Positions 19,119 through 29,846 are shown, counted from the first letter of the stretch. The stretch is 55,785 nucleotides of DNA from Candidatus Aminicenantota bacterium (GCA_016867635.1 VGJC01000003.1:1-55785); one strand, 5' to 3'. Notes: generated by a model not told the origin, from the sequence alone. A program made the numbers and translations.

Positions 19119-20897
19119 GTGGTCGAAACTCTGAGCCAGCTCTTCCTCAACACCGTCCGGACCTATGCTAAAGACGCCCTGATGATGGTCAAGAAAGAGG
19201 GGCACTTCGTCCCTCTGTCGACGGCCGATGTCGCCGAGCGCGTCAAGGATCTGTCGCTGGGCCTGCGGGACCTGGGTTTCGGGCCCGGGGACAAGCTGGT
19301 CATCTTCTCCGAGAACAGGCCGGAGTGGACGATCACGGATTTCGCGACGCTTTGCGCGGGCGGCGTCACCGTCCCGATCTACCCCTCGCTCATGCCCGAC
19401 CAGGTCAAGTACATCATCAACGATTCGGAGGCCAAGGTCGTGGTCTGCTCGAACCGGCTCCTCTGGCTGAAGGTCGAGGCCGTCCGGAGAGAGCTGCCCT
19501 CCGTGCGCCATTTCATCCTCGTCGAAGAGGAGGCGCCCGAGGGGGTCATGAGCCTGGCGGAGGTCATGGGGCGGGGCAAGACCCTGGCCGCCTCCGGCCC
19601 CGAGCTCTTCGAGAAAGCGGCCCTGGCCGTCCGGCCCGACGACCTGGCTTCGATCATCTACACCTCGGGCACGACGGGCATCCCCAAGGGCGTCATGCTG
19701 AGCCACGCGAATTTCGTCTCCAACAGCAAGGCCCTGGATTCGGTCGTCGAGTTCACCCGCAGCGACACGATCCTGTCGTTCCTCCCGCTGTCGCACGTGC
19801 TGGAGCGCATGACGACGTTCTCGTTCCTCTACAAAGGGGCGACCATCGCCTACGCGGAAAGTATCGAGACGGTGGCCGCGAACCTCCTCGAGGTCCGGCC
19901 GACCATCATGATCAGCGTCCCCCGCCTGTTCGACAAGATCTACGCCAAGGTCATGGACAACATCCTGACCCAATCGGCCCTCAAGAGGCGGATCTTCTTC
20001 TGGGCCCTGCGGGTGGGCAAGAAATACGGGGCCCTGAAGATCCGCCATCAACCCGTCCCCCCGGGCCTCCGGGCGCGGCGGAACCTGGCCGCCAAGCTGG
20101 TCTTTTCCAAGATCGTCGAAAAGACCGGAGGCCGGGTCCGGTTCTTCGTCTCCGGCGGCGCGCCGCTGTCCAAGGACGTGGCCGAGTTCTTTTACGCCAT
20201 CGGCATCACTATCCTCGAGGGCTACGGGCTGACCGAGACCGCTCCCGTGCTGGCCTGCAACACTTTCGACAAGATGAAGTTCGGGACGGTCGGCCCGGTC
20301 ATCCCGGGCGTCGAGGTGACCATCGCCCCCGACGGCGAGATCCTGGCCCGCGGCCCGAACGTCATGAAAGGGTACTTCAAGAAGGAGCAGGAGACGCGCG
20401 AGGCCATGGCCGGAGGCTGGTTCCATACCGGCGACATCGGCCATTTCGACGAGGAGGGCTTCCTGGTCATCACGGACCGCAAGAAGGACCTCATCATCAC
20501 CGCCGGCGGGAAGAATGTCGCCCCCCAGCCCATCGAGAACCGCATCAAGACGAACCCTTACATCCAGAGCGCCGTCGTCGTCGGGGCCGGCCGGAAGTTC
20601 ATTTCGGCCCTCATCGTGCCGGATTTCGACAAGCTCGAGGTCTACGCCCGGGGGAACGGCATCCCCTTCGCCAGCCGTTCGGAGCTGGCCCGCAGGGACG
20701 AGATCGCGAGCTTCCTGCTGGCCGAGGTCAACAGGTCGACCCCCGAGCTGGCGTCCTACGAGCGGGTCAAGAAGATCGCCGTCCTCGACCGCGATTTCGA
20801 GCAGGATTTGGACGAGGTCACGCCGACCCTCAAGGTCAAGCGGAGCATCGTCGAGGCCAAGTTCAAGGGGCTCATCGACTCCCTCTACACCGAATAG
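19119..20897 (+). CDS. Long-chain fatty acid-CoA ligase (AMP-forming)
   Basis: IIYTSGTTGIPKGVMLSHANFVSN; LEGYGLTETAPVLACN; GWFHTGDIGHFDEEGFLVITDRKKDLIITAGGKNVAPQPIEN; RBS aggagg before GTG. Confidence 0.94.
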   Translation: MVETLSQLFLNTVRTYAKDALMMVKKEGHFVPLSTADVAERVKDLSLGLRDLGFGPGDKLVIFSENRPEWTITDFATLCAGGVTVPIYPSLMPDQVKYIINDSEAKVVVCSNRLLWLKVEAVRRELPSVRHFILVEEEAPEGVMSLAEVMGRGKTLAASGPELFEKAALAVRPDDLASIIYTSGTTGIPKGVMLSHANFVSNSKALDSVVEFTRSDTILSFLPLSHVLERMTTFSFLYKGATIAYAESIETVAANLLEVRPTIMISVPRLFDKIYAKVMDNILTQSALKRRIFFWALRVGKKYGALKIRHQPVPPGLRARRNLAAKLVFSKIVEKTGGRVRFFVSGGAPLSKDVAEFFYAIGITILEGYGLTETAPVLACNTFDKMKFGTVGPVIPGVEVTIAPDGEILARGPNVMKGYFKKEQETREAMAGGWFHTGDIGHFDEEGFLVITDRKKDLIITAGGKNVAPQPIENRIKTNPYIQSAVVVGAGRKFISALIVPDFDKLEVYARGNGIPFASRSELARRDEIASFLLAEVNRSTPELASYERVKKIAVLDRDFEQDLDEVTPTLKVKRSIVEAKFKGLIDSLYTE

Positions 20898-20898
20898 G

Positions 20899-21143
20899 CC
20901 TCGGGGATCGTCCTCGGTCGCTGCGGTGATTCCGGGCGCCTGCGAGGGAGGCCGGTCTCGGCGGCTCGCGAAACTCGCGGGATCCAGACCAGCCCTCAGG
21001 ATAGCAGGCTCAGACATCGCGAGCCGTCCTCTTCGAGGATGCCCTCGACCGGCCCCCTCTCCGTCTGAATCACCGCTTTAGGCTCCTTCGGACGATCCCC
21101 TCGGCCCTGGGTTTATCGGCCGTCCTCGGTCGCTGCGGTGATT
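20899..21143. repeat. Nested-palindromic intergenic repeat, copy 2 (second direct repeat only about 20 bp, 21124-21143)
   Basis: Nearly identical to 13906-14110; begins 2 nt after the stop of the acyl-CoA ligase. Confidence 0.95.
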
Positions 21144-21199
21144 TCTTGCGTGGGCGTGCGATAAAAACGGGCCCTCGAGCGTCTATAGCATGGAAGACG

Positions 21200-21940
21200 A
21201 TGAGCCCGAACATGCCGATTCCAGAGGAGACGCCCGAGGGCCGGGACGGCCACCGGGAGCGCTTGCGCCAAAAGTTCCTCAGGGGCGGGCTCTCGGGGTT
21301 CCTCGATCATGAGATCGTCGAGCTCCTTCTGACCCTGGGCACGCCCCGCCGGGACTGCCGGGAGGCGGCCCGCCGGGCCATGAGGGAATTCAAGAGCTTC
21401 CGCAGCGTTCTCGAAGCCCCAGCGCAGGACCTGGAGAGGATCCCCGGCATCGGCCGACGGAACGTCCTGGGGATCAAGCTCATCCACGAGGTCTCGAGGC
21501 GCTTCCTCAAGGACCGGATGATGAGCCGGCCCGTCTGCCATTCCTCGCGGGAGGTTTACGACTACCTCTGCCACGCCCTGCGGGACCTGCGGACGGAGCG
21601 GTTCAAGGTCCTTTTCCTGGACGCCAAAAATCAGGTCCTCGAGGAGAAGACGCTGTTCGAGGGCACGGTGGATTCGAGCGCCGTCTACCCCCGGGAGGTC
21701 ATCAAGGACGCCCTGCGCTACGAGGCTTCGGCGCTGATCTTCGCCCACAACCACCCGTCGGGCGACCCCGAACCCTCGCTCTGCGACCGGGAGATCACCC
21801 GGGACCTGATCTTCGCCGCGCGCCTGGTCCAGATCAAGGTCCTCGACCACATCATCGTCGGGAACAACCGCTATTTCAGCTTCGCCGACCAGGGGCTGAT
21901 CGAGGAATACGGCCTCGTTTTCCCGGGTCTCGAGAGGTGA
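21200..21940 (+). CDS. radC: DNA repair protein RadC (JAB domain)
   Basis: [46 protein letters not shown] (JAMM motif), [21 protein letters not shown]. Confidence 0.93.
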   Translation: MSPNMPIPEETPEGRDGHRERLRQKFLRGGLSGFLDHEIVELLLTLGTPRRDCREAARRAMREFKSFRSVLEAPAQDLERIPGIGRRNVLGIKLIHEVSRRFLKDRMMSRPVCHSSREVYDYLCHALRDLRTERFKVLFLDAKNQVLEEKTLFEGTVDSSAVYPREVIKDALRYEASALIFAHNHPSGDPEPSLCDREITRDLIFAARLVQIKVLDHIIVGNNRYFSFADQGLIEEYGLVFPGLER

Positions 21941-21968
21941 GGCGCGGCGGGTGAAGGGCACAAAGAGA

Positions 21969-22005
21969 TTGAAAGAGAGGCCCGTTCCGGGTAAACTCGG
22001 GAACG
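21969..22005 (+). promoter_or_regulatory. Putative recA promoter TTGAAA-17-TAAACT with overlapping palindrome CGTTCC-N11-GGAACG (operator candidate)
   Basis: ttgaaa 21969-21974, taaact 21992-21997; palindrome arms 21983-21988 and 22000-22005. Confidence 0.5.
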
Positions 22006-22091
22006 TGAGAAAAGCTCCGACAAGCAGGGCGGGAACGGGTCAGGAATCCGCGGAGAGGACGAGGAGATCCCCCATCGACCAAGGAGGTCCC

Positions 22092-23144
22092 ATGAAAGAG
22101 ATCGACGCTGACGAGAAGCAGACATCGCGCGGCAAGGCCATCGAAGCCGCCCTGTCCCAGATCGAAAAGCAGTTCGGCAAGGGCACGGTCATGAAGCTCG
22201 GCCAGAAGGGCGCGGCCGTGGCCATCGAAGCCATCCCGACAGGCTCGATCTCGTTCGACCTGGCCCTGGGGATCGGCGGGTTCCCGCGCGGCCGGGTCGT
22301 CGAGATCTTCGGCCCGGAGGCCACCGGCAAGACGACCCTCGCCCTCCACGTCATCGCCGAGGCCCAGAAGCGGGGAGGCCAGGCCGCCTTCATCGACGCC
22401 GAGCACGCCCTCGACGCCACCTACGCGGCCCGGGTCGGGATCGACGTCGACAATCTCCTCATCTCCCAGCCCGACTACGGGGAGCAGGCCCTGGAGATCG
22501 CCGAGGTCCTGGTCCGCAGCGGGGCCGTCGACGTCGTGGTCGTCGATTCCGTGGCCGCCCTGGTCCCCAAGGCCGAGCTGGAAGGCGAGATGGGCGACTC
22601 CCACATGGGGCTCCAGGCCAGGCTCATGTCCCAGGCCCTGCGCAAGCTCACGGCCATCGTCGCCCGCTCCAAGACCTGCTTCGTTTTCATCAACCAGATC
22701 CGCGAGAAGATCGGCATGTTCATCGGCAACCCCGAAACGACGACCGGAGGACGGGCCCTGAAGTTCTACTCATCCATGCGCATCGACGTCCGCAGGCTGT
22801 CCATCCTCAAGGACGGCGACCAGGTCGTGGGCAACCGGGCCAAGGTCAAGGTCGTCAAGAACAAGATGGCCCCGCCCTTCCGGGAAGCCCAATTCGACAT
22901 CATCTTCGGCGAGGGCATCTCCCGGGAAGGCGACCTGGTGGACGTCGGTTTCGAGACCGGCATCCTGGACAAGAGCGGAACCTGGTATTCGTACAAGAAC
23001 GAGCGCCTGGGCCAGGGCCGCGACAACGTCAGAAAGCTGTTCAAGGAGAACCCGGAGCTGGCGGCCCGCCTCGAAGAGGAGATCCGCCGCAAGGTCGGGC
23101 TTCTGCCCGAGAAGGCCGCCGCGGAGAAAAGCGCCGCGAAGTGA
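22092..23144 (+). CDS. recA: Recombinase RecA
   Basis: [73 protein letters not shown] aaggagg. Confidence 0.98.
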   Translation: MKEIDADEKQTSRGKAIEAALSQIEKQFGKGTVMKLGQKGAAVAIEAIPTGSISFDLALGIGGFPRGRVVEIFGPEATGKTTLALHVIAEAQKRGGQAAFIDAEHALDATYAARVGIDVDNLLISQPDYGEQALEIAEVLVRSGAVDVVVVDSVAALVPKAELEGEMGDSHMGLQARLMSQALRKLTAIVARSKTCFVFINQIREKIGMFIGNPETTTGGRALKFYSSMRIDVRRLSILKDGDQVVGNRAKVKVVKNKMAPPFREAQFDIIFGEGISREGDLVDVGFETGILDKSGTWYSYKNERLGQGRDNVRKLFKENPELAARLEEEIRRKVGLLPEKAAAEKSAAK

Positions 23145-23151
23145 CTTGCCT

Positions 23152-23178
23152 AATCCCTACTTATATGGTAGGATTTTA
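23152..23178 (+). terminator. Possible weak hairpin terminator after recA (aatccctac-ttatat-ggtaggatttta)
   Basis: AATCC/GGATT and TAC/GTA pairing with a bulge, then a short T tract; could instead be part of the sod promoter. Confidence 0.3.
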
Positions 23179-23222
23179 TCGTTAGAGCGCGGGCGCTCAC
23201 ACCACCCAAGGAGGGACAGACC

Positions 23223-23801
23223 ATGACCTACACCGCCAAAGACTACGGCCGGCTCATCGGCATGCCCGGATTCAGCGAGACGCTCCTCAAGAACCACTTC
23301 ACGCTCTATCAGGGTTACGTCACCAACACCAACAAGGTCCTCGACACGCTGGGCCAGATGGCCAAGGACGGCAAGGCGGCGACGCCGGAGTTCGCCGAGC
23401 TCAAGCGGCGTCTCGGCTGGGAGTTCAACGGCATGAGGCTCCACGAGTACTATTTCGAGAACCTCGGCGGAACGGGCGCGCTCGACCCGAGCGGCAGGCT
23501 CGGGAAGCAGTTGGCCGCGCAGTTCGGCGGCATCGAGGCCTGGGAGAAGGAATTCCGGGCCACGGGGGCCATGCGCGGCATCGGCTGGGCCGTCCTCTAC
23601 GAGGACCCGGCCAACGGGCGGCTCATCAACTTCTGGATCAATGAGCACGACGTCAGCCACCCCGCGGGGTGCCGCCCCCTGCTCATCATGGACGTCTTCG
23701 AGCACGCGTTCATGGTCGATTACGGGTTGAAGCGGGCCGACTACATCGAGGCCTTCTTCAAGAACATCGACTGGAAGGCCGTCGAGTCCAGGCTCAAGTA
23801 G
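23223..23801 (+). CDS. Fe/Mn superoxide dismutase family protein
   Basis: NHFTLYQGYVTNTNKVLD, WEFNGMRLHEYYFENLGG, LIMDVFEHAFMVDYGLKRADYIEAFFKNIDW; candidate ligands His, His, Asp, His present. Confidence 0.9.
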   Translation: MTYTAKDYGRLIGMPGFSETLLKNHFTLYQGYVTNTNKVLDTLGQMAKDGKAATPEFAELKRRLGWEFNGMRLHEYYFENLGGTGALDPSGRLGKQLAAQFGGIEAWEKEFRATGAMRGIGWAVLYEDPANGRLINFWINEHDVSHPAGCRPLLIMDVFEHAFMVDYGLKRADYIEAFFKNIDWKAVESRLK

Positions 23802-23843
23802 GACCGTCGGGCCGGGAAGACCGGCGGCGGCCCGGGACGAACG

Positions 23844-25217
23844 ATGGCGGCCCCGGCGATCAGCCCCGACAGGGTCCGGGCTCTCAACGACGGCAAGATC
23901 CTCGACCGCGAGGTCGTCGTCTACTGGATGCAGGCGGCCCAGCGGGCCGATGCCAACCACGCCCTCGAATTCGCCGTCGGGCAGGCCAACGCGCTGCGGA
24001 AACCTCTGGCCGTCCTGTTCGGCTTGACCGACAGCTATCCCGAAGCCAACGAGCGTCACTATGCGTTCATGCTCGAGGGCTTGAAGGAGACGCAGGCGTC
24101 GCTGCGGGAGCGCGGCATCCCGATGGTCGTCCGGTTGGGTGAGCCAGACGCGGCCGTCTCCGAGCTCGGCCGGCGGGCCTGCCTGGTCGTCACCGACGAC
24201 GGGTACGTCCGCATCGAGAGGAAATGGCGGCGGGCCGCGGCGGCCGCTCTGCCCTGCGCCCTCGTTCAGGTCGACACGAACACGGTCGTCCCCGTGCCGG
24301 CCGCTTCCACCAAAGAGGAGTACGCGGCGGCCACCCTGCGCCCCAAGATCCATCGCCTGCTCGACGGGTTCCTCAAGCCCTGTCCCCGGGTCCCCTTGCG
24401 GAAGGAGTCCGACCGGCCCCCTCTCGAATCCTGGGACATCGACGACACGCCCAAAGCCCTGGCCCGGCTGGACCTCGACCGGAGCGTCGCGGGAGTAGCC
24501 GGGTTGCGCGGAGGGGCCTCAGAGGCCGCCCGCAAGCTCCGGCGCTTCGTCAGGGAGGGCCTCGAGGCCTATGCCGAGGCCCGGAACGACCCGACCCTCG
24601 ACGGTCAGTCCGGGTTGAGCCCGTACCTGCATTTCGGTCAGATCTCCCCGCTCGCCGTGGCCTTGGCCGTGAAGAAGGGGACGCGCTACGGGCAGGCCGC
24701 TTTCCTCGAGGAGCTCATCGTCCGGAGGGAGCTGAGCCTGAATTTCGTTCTCTACAACCGGGCTTACGACCGGTTCGAAGGGCTCCCCGACTGGTGCCGC
24801 TCGACCCTTCTCGAGCACGGGAAGGCTCCCCGGGAATTCGTCTACACCCGGGGCGAGTTCGAGCGCGGCGCGACCCACGACCCGTACTGGAACGCCGCCC
24901 AGAAGGAAATGGTCCTGACCGGGAAGATGCACGGCTACATGCGCATGTACTGGGGCAAGAAGATCCTGGAGTGGTCGGCGTCGCCGCGGGACGCGTTCCG
25001 TACGGCCCTGCATCTCAATAACAAGTACGAGCTCGACGGACGGGACGCCAACGGGTTCGCGGGCGTGGCGTGGTGCTTCGGGAAGCACGACCGGCCCTGG
25101 GCCCGGCGGCCCGTCTACGGCACGGTCCGGACCATGACCGCCGGGGGCCTGAGGCGTAAATTCGACGCCGACGCCTATGTCCGGAAGATCGAGCGGCTTG
25201 CGGCCCCCGGCCGCTGA
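23844..25217 (+). CDS. Class II deoxyribodipyrimidine photolyase
   Basis: REVVVYWMQAAQRADANHALEFAVGQANAL; LSPYLHFGQISPLAVAL; YWNAAQKEMVLTGKMHGYMRMYWGKKILEWS. Confidence 0.93.
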   Translation: MAAPAISPDRVRALNDGKILDREVVVYWMQAAQRADANHALEFAVGQANALRKPLAVLFGLTDSYPEANERHYAFMLEGLKETQASLRERGIPMVVRLGEPDAAVSELGRRACLVVTDDGYVRIERKWRRAAAAALPCALVQVDTNTVVPVPAASTKEEYAAATLRPKIHRLLDGFLKPCPRVPLRKESDRPPLESWDIDDTPKALARLDLDRSVAGVAGLRGGASEAARKLRRFVREGLEAYAEARNDPTLDGQSGLSPYLHFGQISPLAVALAVKKGTRYGQAAFLEELIVRRELSLNFVLYNRAYDRFEGLPDWCRSTLLEHGKAPREFVYTRGEFERGATHDPYWNAAQKEMVLTGKMHGYMRMYWGKKILEWSASPRDAFRTALHLNNKYELDGRDANGFAGVAWCFGKHDRPWARRPVYGTVRTMTAGGLRRKFDADAYVRKIERLAAPGR

Positions 25218-25348
25218 GCCGTCATCGGCCATCAGCGGTGTCCCTGTTTTTCCACATCAGGGAACGGCCGCGCGCTCGTCGGGTCATTTCGTCGCTCCTC
25301 GGGACAGATCGTTCGTCGCCCGAGGATAGCACACGGGTGGAAGGGAAA

Positions 25349-25591
25349 TTAAAGCCCGAGCGGGCCGGCGGTCGACAAGGCGTATCTTCGGATCTTGTGA
25401 TAGAGGGTCGAGCGGGAGATCCCCAGGATCCTCGAGACCTCGGCCCGGTTGTCGTCGGTGACCTCGAGGAGGAAGCCGATGTAGTCCTTCTCCAGGTCGC
25501 GGAGGGTCGGGAATCCCGCCGGCCGGGAGAATTCGCGCAGCTCGTCCAGCCCCAGGTAGCGCTGGAGGTAAACGTTCACGGGCGACCTCAC
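25349..25591 (-). CDS. Small Fis-type HTH protein (resembles the isolated C-terminus of an NtrC-family regulator)
   Basis: LRDLEKDYIGFLLEVTDDNRAEVSRILGISRSTLYHKIRRY; overlaps the upstream stop by 4 nt. Confidence 0.7.
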   Translation of the reverse strand: MRSPVNVYLQRYLGLDELREFSRPAGFPTLRDLEKDYIGFLLEVTDDNRAEVSRILGISRSTLYHKIRRYALSTAGPLGL

Positions 25592-26151
25592 CGCGAGCGC
25601 GCTTGCTGGACCAGCCGCATGTTGTTGACGACCACGAAAGACAGGACGGCGTTGGTGGCCGTGGTCATGACCCAGGCCATGGTCTTGTTCTTCTTGAACA
25701 CGGCCTTCATGCTCCAGTAGGAGAGGGCCGTGGTCCCGATCTTGATGGCGGCGAAGGCGGCCGGGCTCTTGACGAAGGGCTTCATCAGCGGGTTGGTCTC
25801 CTCAAGGCCAGGGTACTTGAGAGCTTCCACGGTCGAGAAGTAGTCGGCGGCGTTGAGACCGATCATGAGCGCCAAATTGGCGTTGAAGAGGGCTTTGCCG
25901 GCGCCGGGGGACACGGCGGGGGAAGGGAGGGGGCGCGGGAACTGCAAGCTCGTCGATGACGGGATGAGGAAGCCGTCAAAGGCCGGCTCCTGGGTGGTGA
26001 GAGGGGGCGGGGCGCCCAAGACGACGGCCGGGGCCGGGAGGAGAGCCGTGGCCACGAGGATCTCGCTTGCGGGAACCGCGGCTCGCACGGGAGCATAGAA
26101 GACCAGCAAGACAAGGGCCGAAAGGATGAAGATCCGGTTTTTCATAGGCAT
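25588..26151 (-). CDS. Small secreted/membrane protein, DUF5658-like
   Basis: Signal peptide MPMKNRIFILSALVLLVFYAPVRA; NAADYFSTVEALKYPGLEETNPLMKPFVKSPAAFAAIKIG. Confidence 0.6.
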   Translation of the reverse strand: MPMKNRIFILSALVLLVFYAPVRAAVPASEILVATALLPAPAVVLGAPPPLTTQEPAFDGFLIPSSTSLQFPRPLPSPAVSPGAGKALFNANLALMIGLNAADYFSTVEALKYPGLEETNPLMKPFVKSPAAFAAIKIGTTALSYWSMKAVFKKNKTMAWVMTTATNAVLSFVVVNNMRLVQQARSR

Positions 26152-26197
26152 CGCTCCTTTTCCTTTGAACACGCCACTTGTACCGCAAGAACGATGC

Positions 26198-26390
26198 CAT
26201 CGCCTTGAAACTAATGTAACTAACAGATATAAAATACTATAAGTCTATCTTGATGGAAAACGGCCATAAGACAGAGTGTATATATATAGGACACTTAGTA
26301 TCTTGATAGTCTTTTTATTTATATTATTATGTATGATTTATAATAATATCGTAATATATGTACTATAATTGCTCACTTATCTCGTTTTTT
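26198..26390. other. AT-rich island in an otherwise GC-rich sequence
   Basis: Long A/T-dominated run including tatatatata and the inverted repeat atattatta (26321-26329)/taataatat (26341-26349). Confidence 0.9.
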
Positions 26391-29132
26391 TTTGGGAGCT
26401 CGGGCCTCCGGGAGCTTGACGCTCCCCAAGCATTCCCTGAGGTACTTCGCGGTGACGGAGGCGCGGCTCGCGGCCACCTGCTCTGGAGTCCCTTGGGCGA
26501 CAAGGCGCCCCCCGTCCCGTCCGCCCTCCGGCCCGAGGTCGATGACGTGGTCGGCGCTCTTGATGACGTCCAGGTTATGCTCGATGACGACGACCGTATG
26601 GCCTTCGTTGACGAGCCTCTGGAAGGACCGCAGGAGGACGGCGACGTCGTTCGGGTGGAGACCGATGGTCGGCTCGTCGAAGAGGTAGAGGACCTTTTTG
26701 CCCTTCTCGTGGACGAGGTGATAGGCCAGCTTGATCCTCTGCAGCTCGCCTCCCGACAGCGTCGTGGTGGGCTGCCCGAGCTTGAGATAGCCGAGGCCGA
26801 CCTCGACCAGAGGATAGAGCTTCCGGGTGATCTCCGTCCGCCCGGCGAAGAACAGGCAGGCTTCGGTGACGCTCATGGCCAGGATCTGGTCGATGTTCTT
26901 GGCGTTCCAGCGGATATCGAGGATCTCGGGCTTGAACCTCCGGCCCTTGCACGCGTCGCAGACCAGGGTGACGTCCGAGAGGAATTGCATCTCGACGACC
27001 TGGAACCCGGCGCCCTTGCAGACCTCGCACCGGCCGCCCGCCGTGTTGAAGGAGAAATACCCGGGCCGGAATCCCATGAGCCTGGATTCGCGGACCTGGC
27101 TGAAGAGGCTGCGGATGCCGTCCATGGCCTTGGTGTAGGTGGCCGGGATGGACCGCGGGGAGGCGCTCAGGGGAGACTGATCGACCATGATGATCCGGTT
27201 GACGAGGTCCCGCCCGCGGATGTCCCCGAAACCGTTGCCGCCGGGGTCCTCGAAACCCTGGTAGAGGACGTCGTGGAGGAGGGTGCTCTTGCCCGAGCCC
27301 GAAACGCCCGTGACACAGGTGAAAACGCCGAGCGGGACCTTGACGTTGAGATGCTTGAGGTTGTGCTTGCGGGCGTCGCGGATCTCGAGGAACGTCCGGC
27401 CCGTCCGCCGCGAGGCCGGCACGGGGATCTCCTTGTCCCCCCGGATGTATTGGGCGGTCAGGGAGCTCCGGCTGCGGACGAAGGCGGGCCAGGGCCCCTC
27501 GAATACGACTTCTCCGCCCGCCTCCCCGGCCCTCGGGCCCATGTCGACGATGTGTTCCGCGGCCCGCACGATGTCCGGGTCGTGCTCGACGACGACGACC
27601 GTGTTGCCGATGTCTTTGAGGGACCGCAGGATCTGAATGAGGCGGTGATTGTCCCGGGGGTGGAGGCCGATGGACGGCTCATCGAGCACGAACAGGGTGC
27701 CGACGAGGGAGGCGCTGAGGGCCGCGGCCAGATTGATGCGCTGGGCCTCCCCGCCGCTGAGGGTGAACGTCATGCGGTCGAGGGCGATATAGTCGAGGCC
27801 GACCTCGAGAAGGAACCGGAGGCGGTTGCGGATCTCGACGATAAGCTTGTCGGCGACCCGGGCTTCGAAGGGCGGAAGACGGACCTCGGCCAGAAAATCC
27901 GAGGCCTCGCGGACGGTCATCCTGACGAAGTCGCCGATGTTGAGACCCTGGACCTTGACGCCGAGGGCCCGGGGATTGAGGCGTGTCTTCGAACAGGCGG
28001 GGCAGGGGACGTATGTTCTGTAGCGGCTGAGAAGGACCCGGACCTGGACCTTGTACTTCTTGGACTGAAGCCATTCGAAAAAGCCCTTGACCCCGGCGTA
28101 GTTGTCCCCGCCGTCGAGGACGAACCGTTGATGCTCCGGCTTGAGGTCCTGGAAGGGGACGTTGACCGGGATGCGCCGCCGTCGGGCCTCGGTCAGGAGC
28201 TCGCGCTGCAGACTCTTGGACAGGGGTTTCGTCCAGGGCTCGACGGCGCCCTGCTCCAGGCTCTTGGCGCGGTCGGGCACGACCTTGTCCTCGTCGATGA
28301 CGGCCAGGTCGCCGAACCCGTGGCAGTCGGGGCAGGCGCCCTGGGGGCTGTTGAAGGAGAAGAGGTTGGGGTAGGGGTCTTCGATCGTCACTCGGCAAGC
28401 CTTGCACTCGAGCTTGTCGGAGAACCTGAATTCGCGACCGTCCTCGGTCTGGACGCGGGCCCGCCCGCCCCCTCTCTTCATGGCCATTTCCAGGGAATCG
28501 GCCAGCCGTTCGCGCTCGTCGACGCCGACGGCGACGCGGTCGACCAGAATGTCCAGGGACGTTGTCCGCGATGGGACGGAATCGACGGCCGCGACCCGCC
28601 CTCCGACGACCGCCCGCGTGAACCCGTCCTTCTTGAGAAGGGCCAGGCCGCGTTCCCGGGGCCAGGCGAAGGTGATGAGGGCCTTCTCGCCGGGCCCTTC
28701 CCGAAGGAGCTCGTCGATAATCCCGTCGATGGTGTCGCGCCGGACGGGCCGGCCGCAGGCGGGGCAGTGGACGGTCCCGATGCGGGCGTACAGGACGCGG
28801 AGGAAATCGTAGATCTCGGTGACCGTGGCCACGGTCGACCGCGGGTTCTTGGTGACCGCCTTCTGCTGGATGGCCACGGCCGGCGGGATGCCGTCGATGA
28901 GGTCGGCGTCGGGCTTGTCCATGCGCTCGAGGAACTGGCGGGCGTAGGACGACAGGGACTCGATGTAGCGTCTCTGCCCTTCCGCGTAGAGAGTGTCGAA
29001 GGCCAGGGAGGACTTGCCCGAGCCGCTAACGCCGGTCACGACGATGAGCTTGTTGAGGGGGACGTCGAGATCGATGTTCTTGAGGTTGTGGACCTTGACC
29101 CCGCGGAGCAGGATCTTCTCTGTGGTCGTCAT
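26373..29132 (-). CDS. uvrA: Excinuclease ABC subunit A
   Basis: [79 protein letters not shown]. Confidence 0.96.
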   Translation of the reverse strand: MTTTEKILLRGVKVHNLKNIDLDVPLNKLIVVTGVSGSGKSSLAFDTLYAEGQRRYIESLSSYARQFLERMDKPDADLIDGIPPAVAIQQKAVTKNPRSTVATVTEIYDFLRVLYARIGTVHCPACGRPVRRDTIDGIIDELLREGPGEKALITFAWPRERGLALLKKDGFTRAVVGGRVAAVDSVPSRTTSLDILVDRVAVGVDERERLADSLEMAMKRGGGRARVQTEDGREFRFSDKLECKACRVTIEDPYPNLFSFNSPQGACPDCHGFGDLAVIDEDKVVPDRAKSLEQGAVEPWTKPLSKSLQRELLTEARRRRIPVNVPFQDLKPEHQRFVLDGGDNYAGVKGFFEWLQSKKYKVQVRVLLSRYRTYVPCPACSKTRLNPRALGVKVQGLNIGDFVRMTVREASDFLAEVRLPPFEARVADKLIVEIRNRLRFLLEVGLDYIALDRMTFTLSGGEAQRINLAAALSASLVGTLFVLDEPSIGLHPRDNHRLIQILRSLKDIGNTVVVVEHDPDIVRAAEHIVDMGPRAGEAGGEVVFEGPWPAFVRSRSSLTAQYIRGDKEIPVPASRRTGRTFLEIRDARKHNLKHLNVKVPLGVFTCVTGVSGSGKSTLLHDVLYQGFEDPGGNGFGDIRGRDLVNRIIMVDQSPLSASPRSIPATYTKAMDGIRSLFSQVRESRLMGFRPGYFSFNTAGGRCEVCKGAGFQVVEMQFLSDVTLVCDACKGRRFKPEILDIRWNAKNIDQILAMSVTEACLFFAGRTEITRKLYPLVEVGLGYLKLGQPTTTLSGGELQRIKLAYHLVHEKGKKVLYLFDEPTIGLHPNDVAVLLRSFQRLVNEGHTVVVIEHNLDVIKSADHVIDLGPEGGRDGGRLVAQGTPEQVAASRASVTAKYLRECLGSVKLPEARAPKKKRDK

Positions 29133-29279
29133 GGGGTCTATCCGAATTATCCATTATATCATGGCTTGGGCCCCAAGATGGAGCGTGTAAATGGTCCGTC
29201 CGGCCGCGCGGGCCAGGCTGAAAACAGAGTGAGGTCCTTGCCCCTATTTTGCTATAATGGTGAGCTCTGCGGAGGACCC

Positions 29280-29846
29280 ATGTCGTTCATCTTCATTTTC
29301 GGGATAGCGGCGGCCCTGGCCATGGACTGCTTCGCCGTAGCTCTCGGATCGGCCGCCGGGGCCAAGGGGCTCAGCATGAGGCAGGCCGTGCGCATGGCCG
29401 GCTTCTTCGGAGGCTTCCAATTCTTCATGCCCGTCGTCGGCTGGCTCGCGGGGGCCCGGCTCCTCGGCCTCATCGGGGATTTCGACCACTGGGTCGCCTT
29501 CGGCCTCCTGGCGGCCGTCGGCGGCCACATGATCTACGAGTCGTTCGAGCTCAGCGAAGAGGAAAAAGAAGCCCGCCCTGACCGGACGCGCGGCAAGCGG
29601 CTGCTCGTCCTCTCGATCGCCACGAGCATCGATTCTCTGGCCGTGGGTCTGAGCCTGGGAGTCATGGGAGCGTCCATTCTCTACCCGGCCGCGGTCATCG
29701 GCTTGACGAGCTTCGTCATGACCGTCGTCGGGGCCAGGCTCGGCCCGGTCGTCGGCCGGTTGGCCGGGCGGCGCGCCGAGCTCGTCGGCGGTCTCGTTCT
29801 GATCGGGATCGGGGTCAAGATCCTCGTCGAACACCTCGGCGATTGA
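29280..29846 (+). CDS. mntP: Putative manganese efflux pump MntP
   Basis: AMDCFAVALGSAAG, GGFQFFMPVVGWLAG, SIATSIDSLAVGLSLG; ATG at 29280 with RBS ggagg. Confidence 0.9.
   Translation: MSFIFIFGIAAALAMDCFAVALGSAAGAKGLSMRQAVRMAGFFGGFQFFMPVVGWLAGARLLGLIGDFDHWVAFGLLAAVGGHMIYESFELSEEEKEARPDRTRGKRLLVLSIATSIDSLAVGLSLGVMGASILYPAAVIGLTSFVMTVVGARLGPVVGRLAGRRAELVGGLVLIGIGVKILVEHLGD

Noticed and set aside
19095-21017. 640-aa minus-strand ORF
   Set aside because: Antisense to the acyl-CoA ligase and starts inside the palindromic repeat
29133-29279. Possible yybP-ykoY manganese riboswitch upstream of mntP
   Set aside because: TATAAT at 29253 lies only 22 nt before the start codon and I could not identify the riboswitch core; a covariance-model search would decide
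26358-29846. 1162-aa plus-strand ORF covering uvrA in antisense and ending in mntP
   Set aside because: Only the last 189 codons (mntP from 29280) look like protein; the rest is low-complexity antisense reading of uvrA
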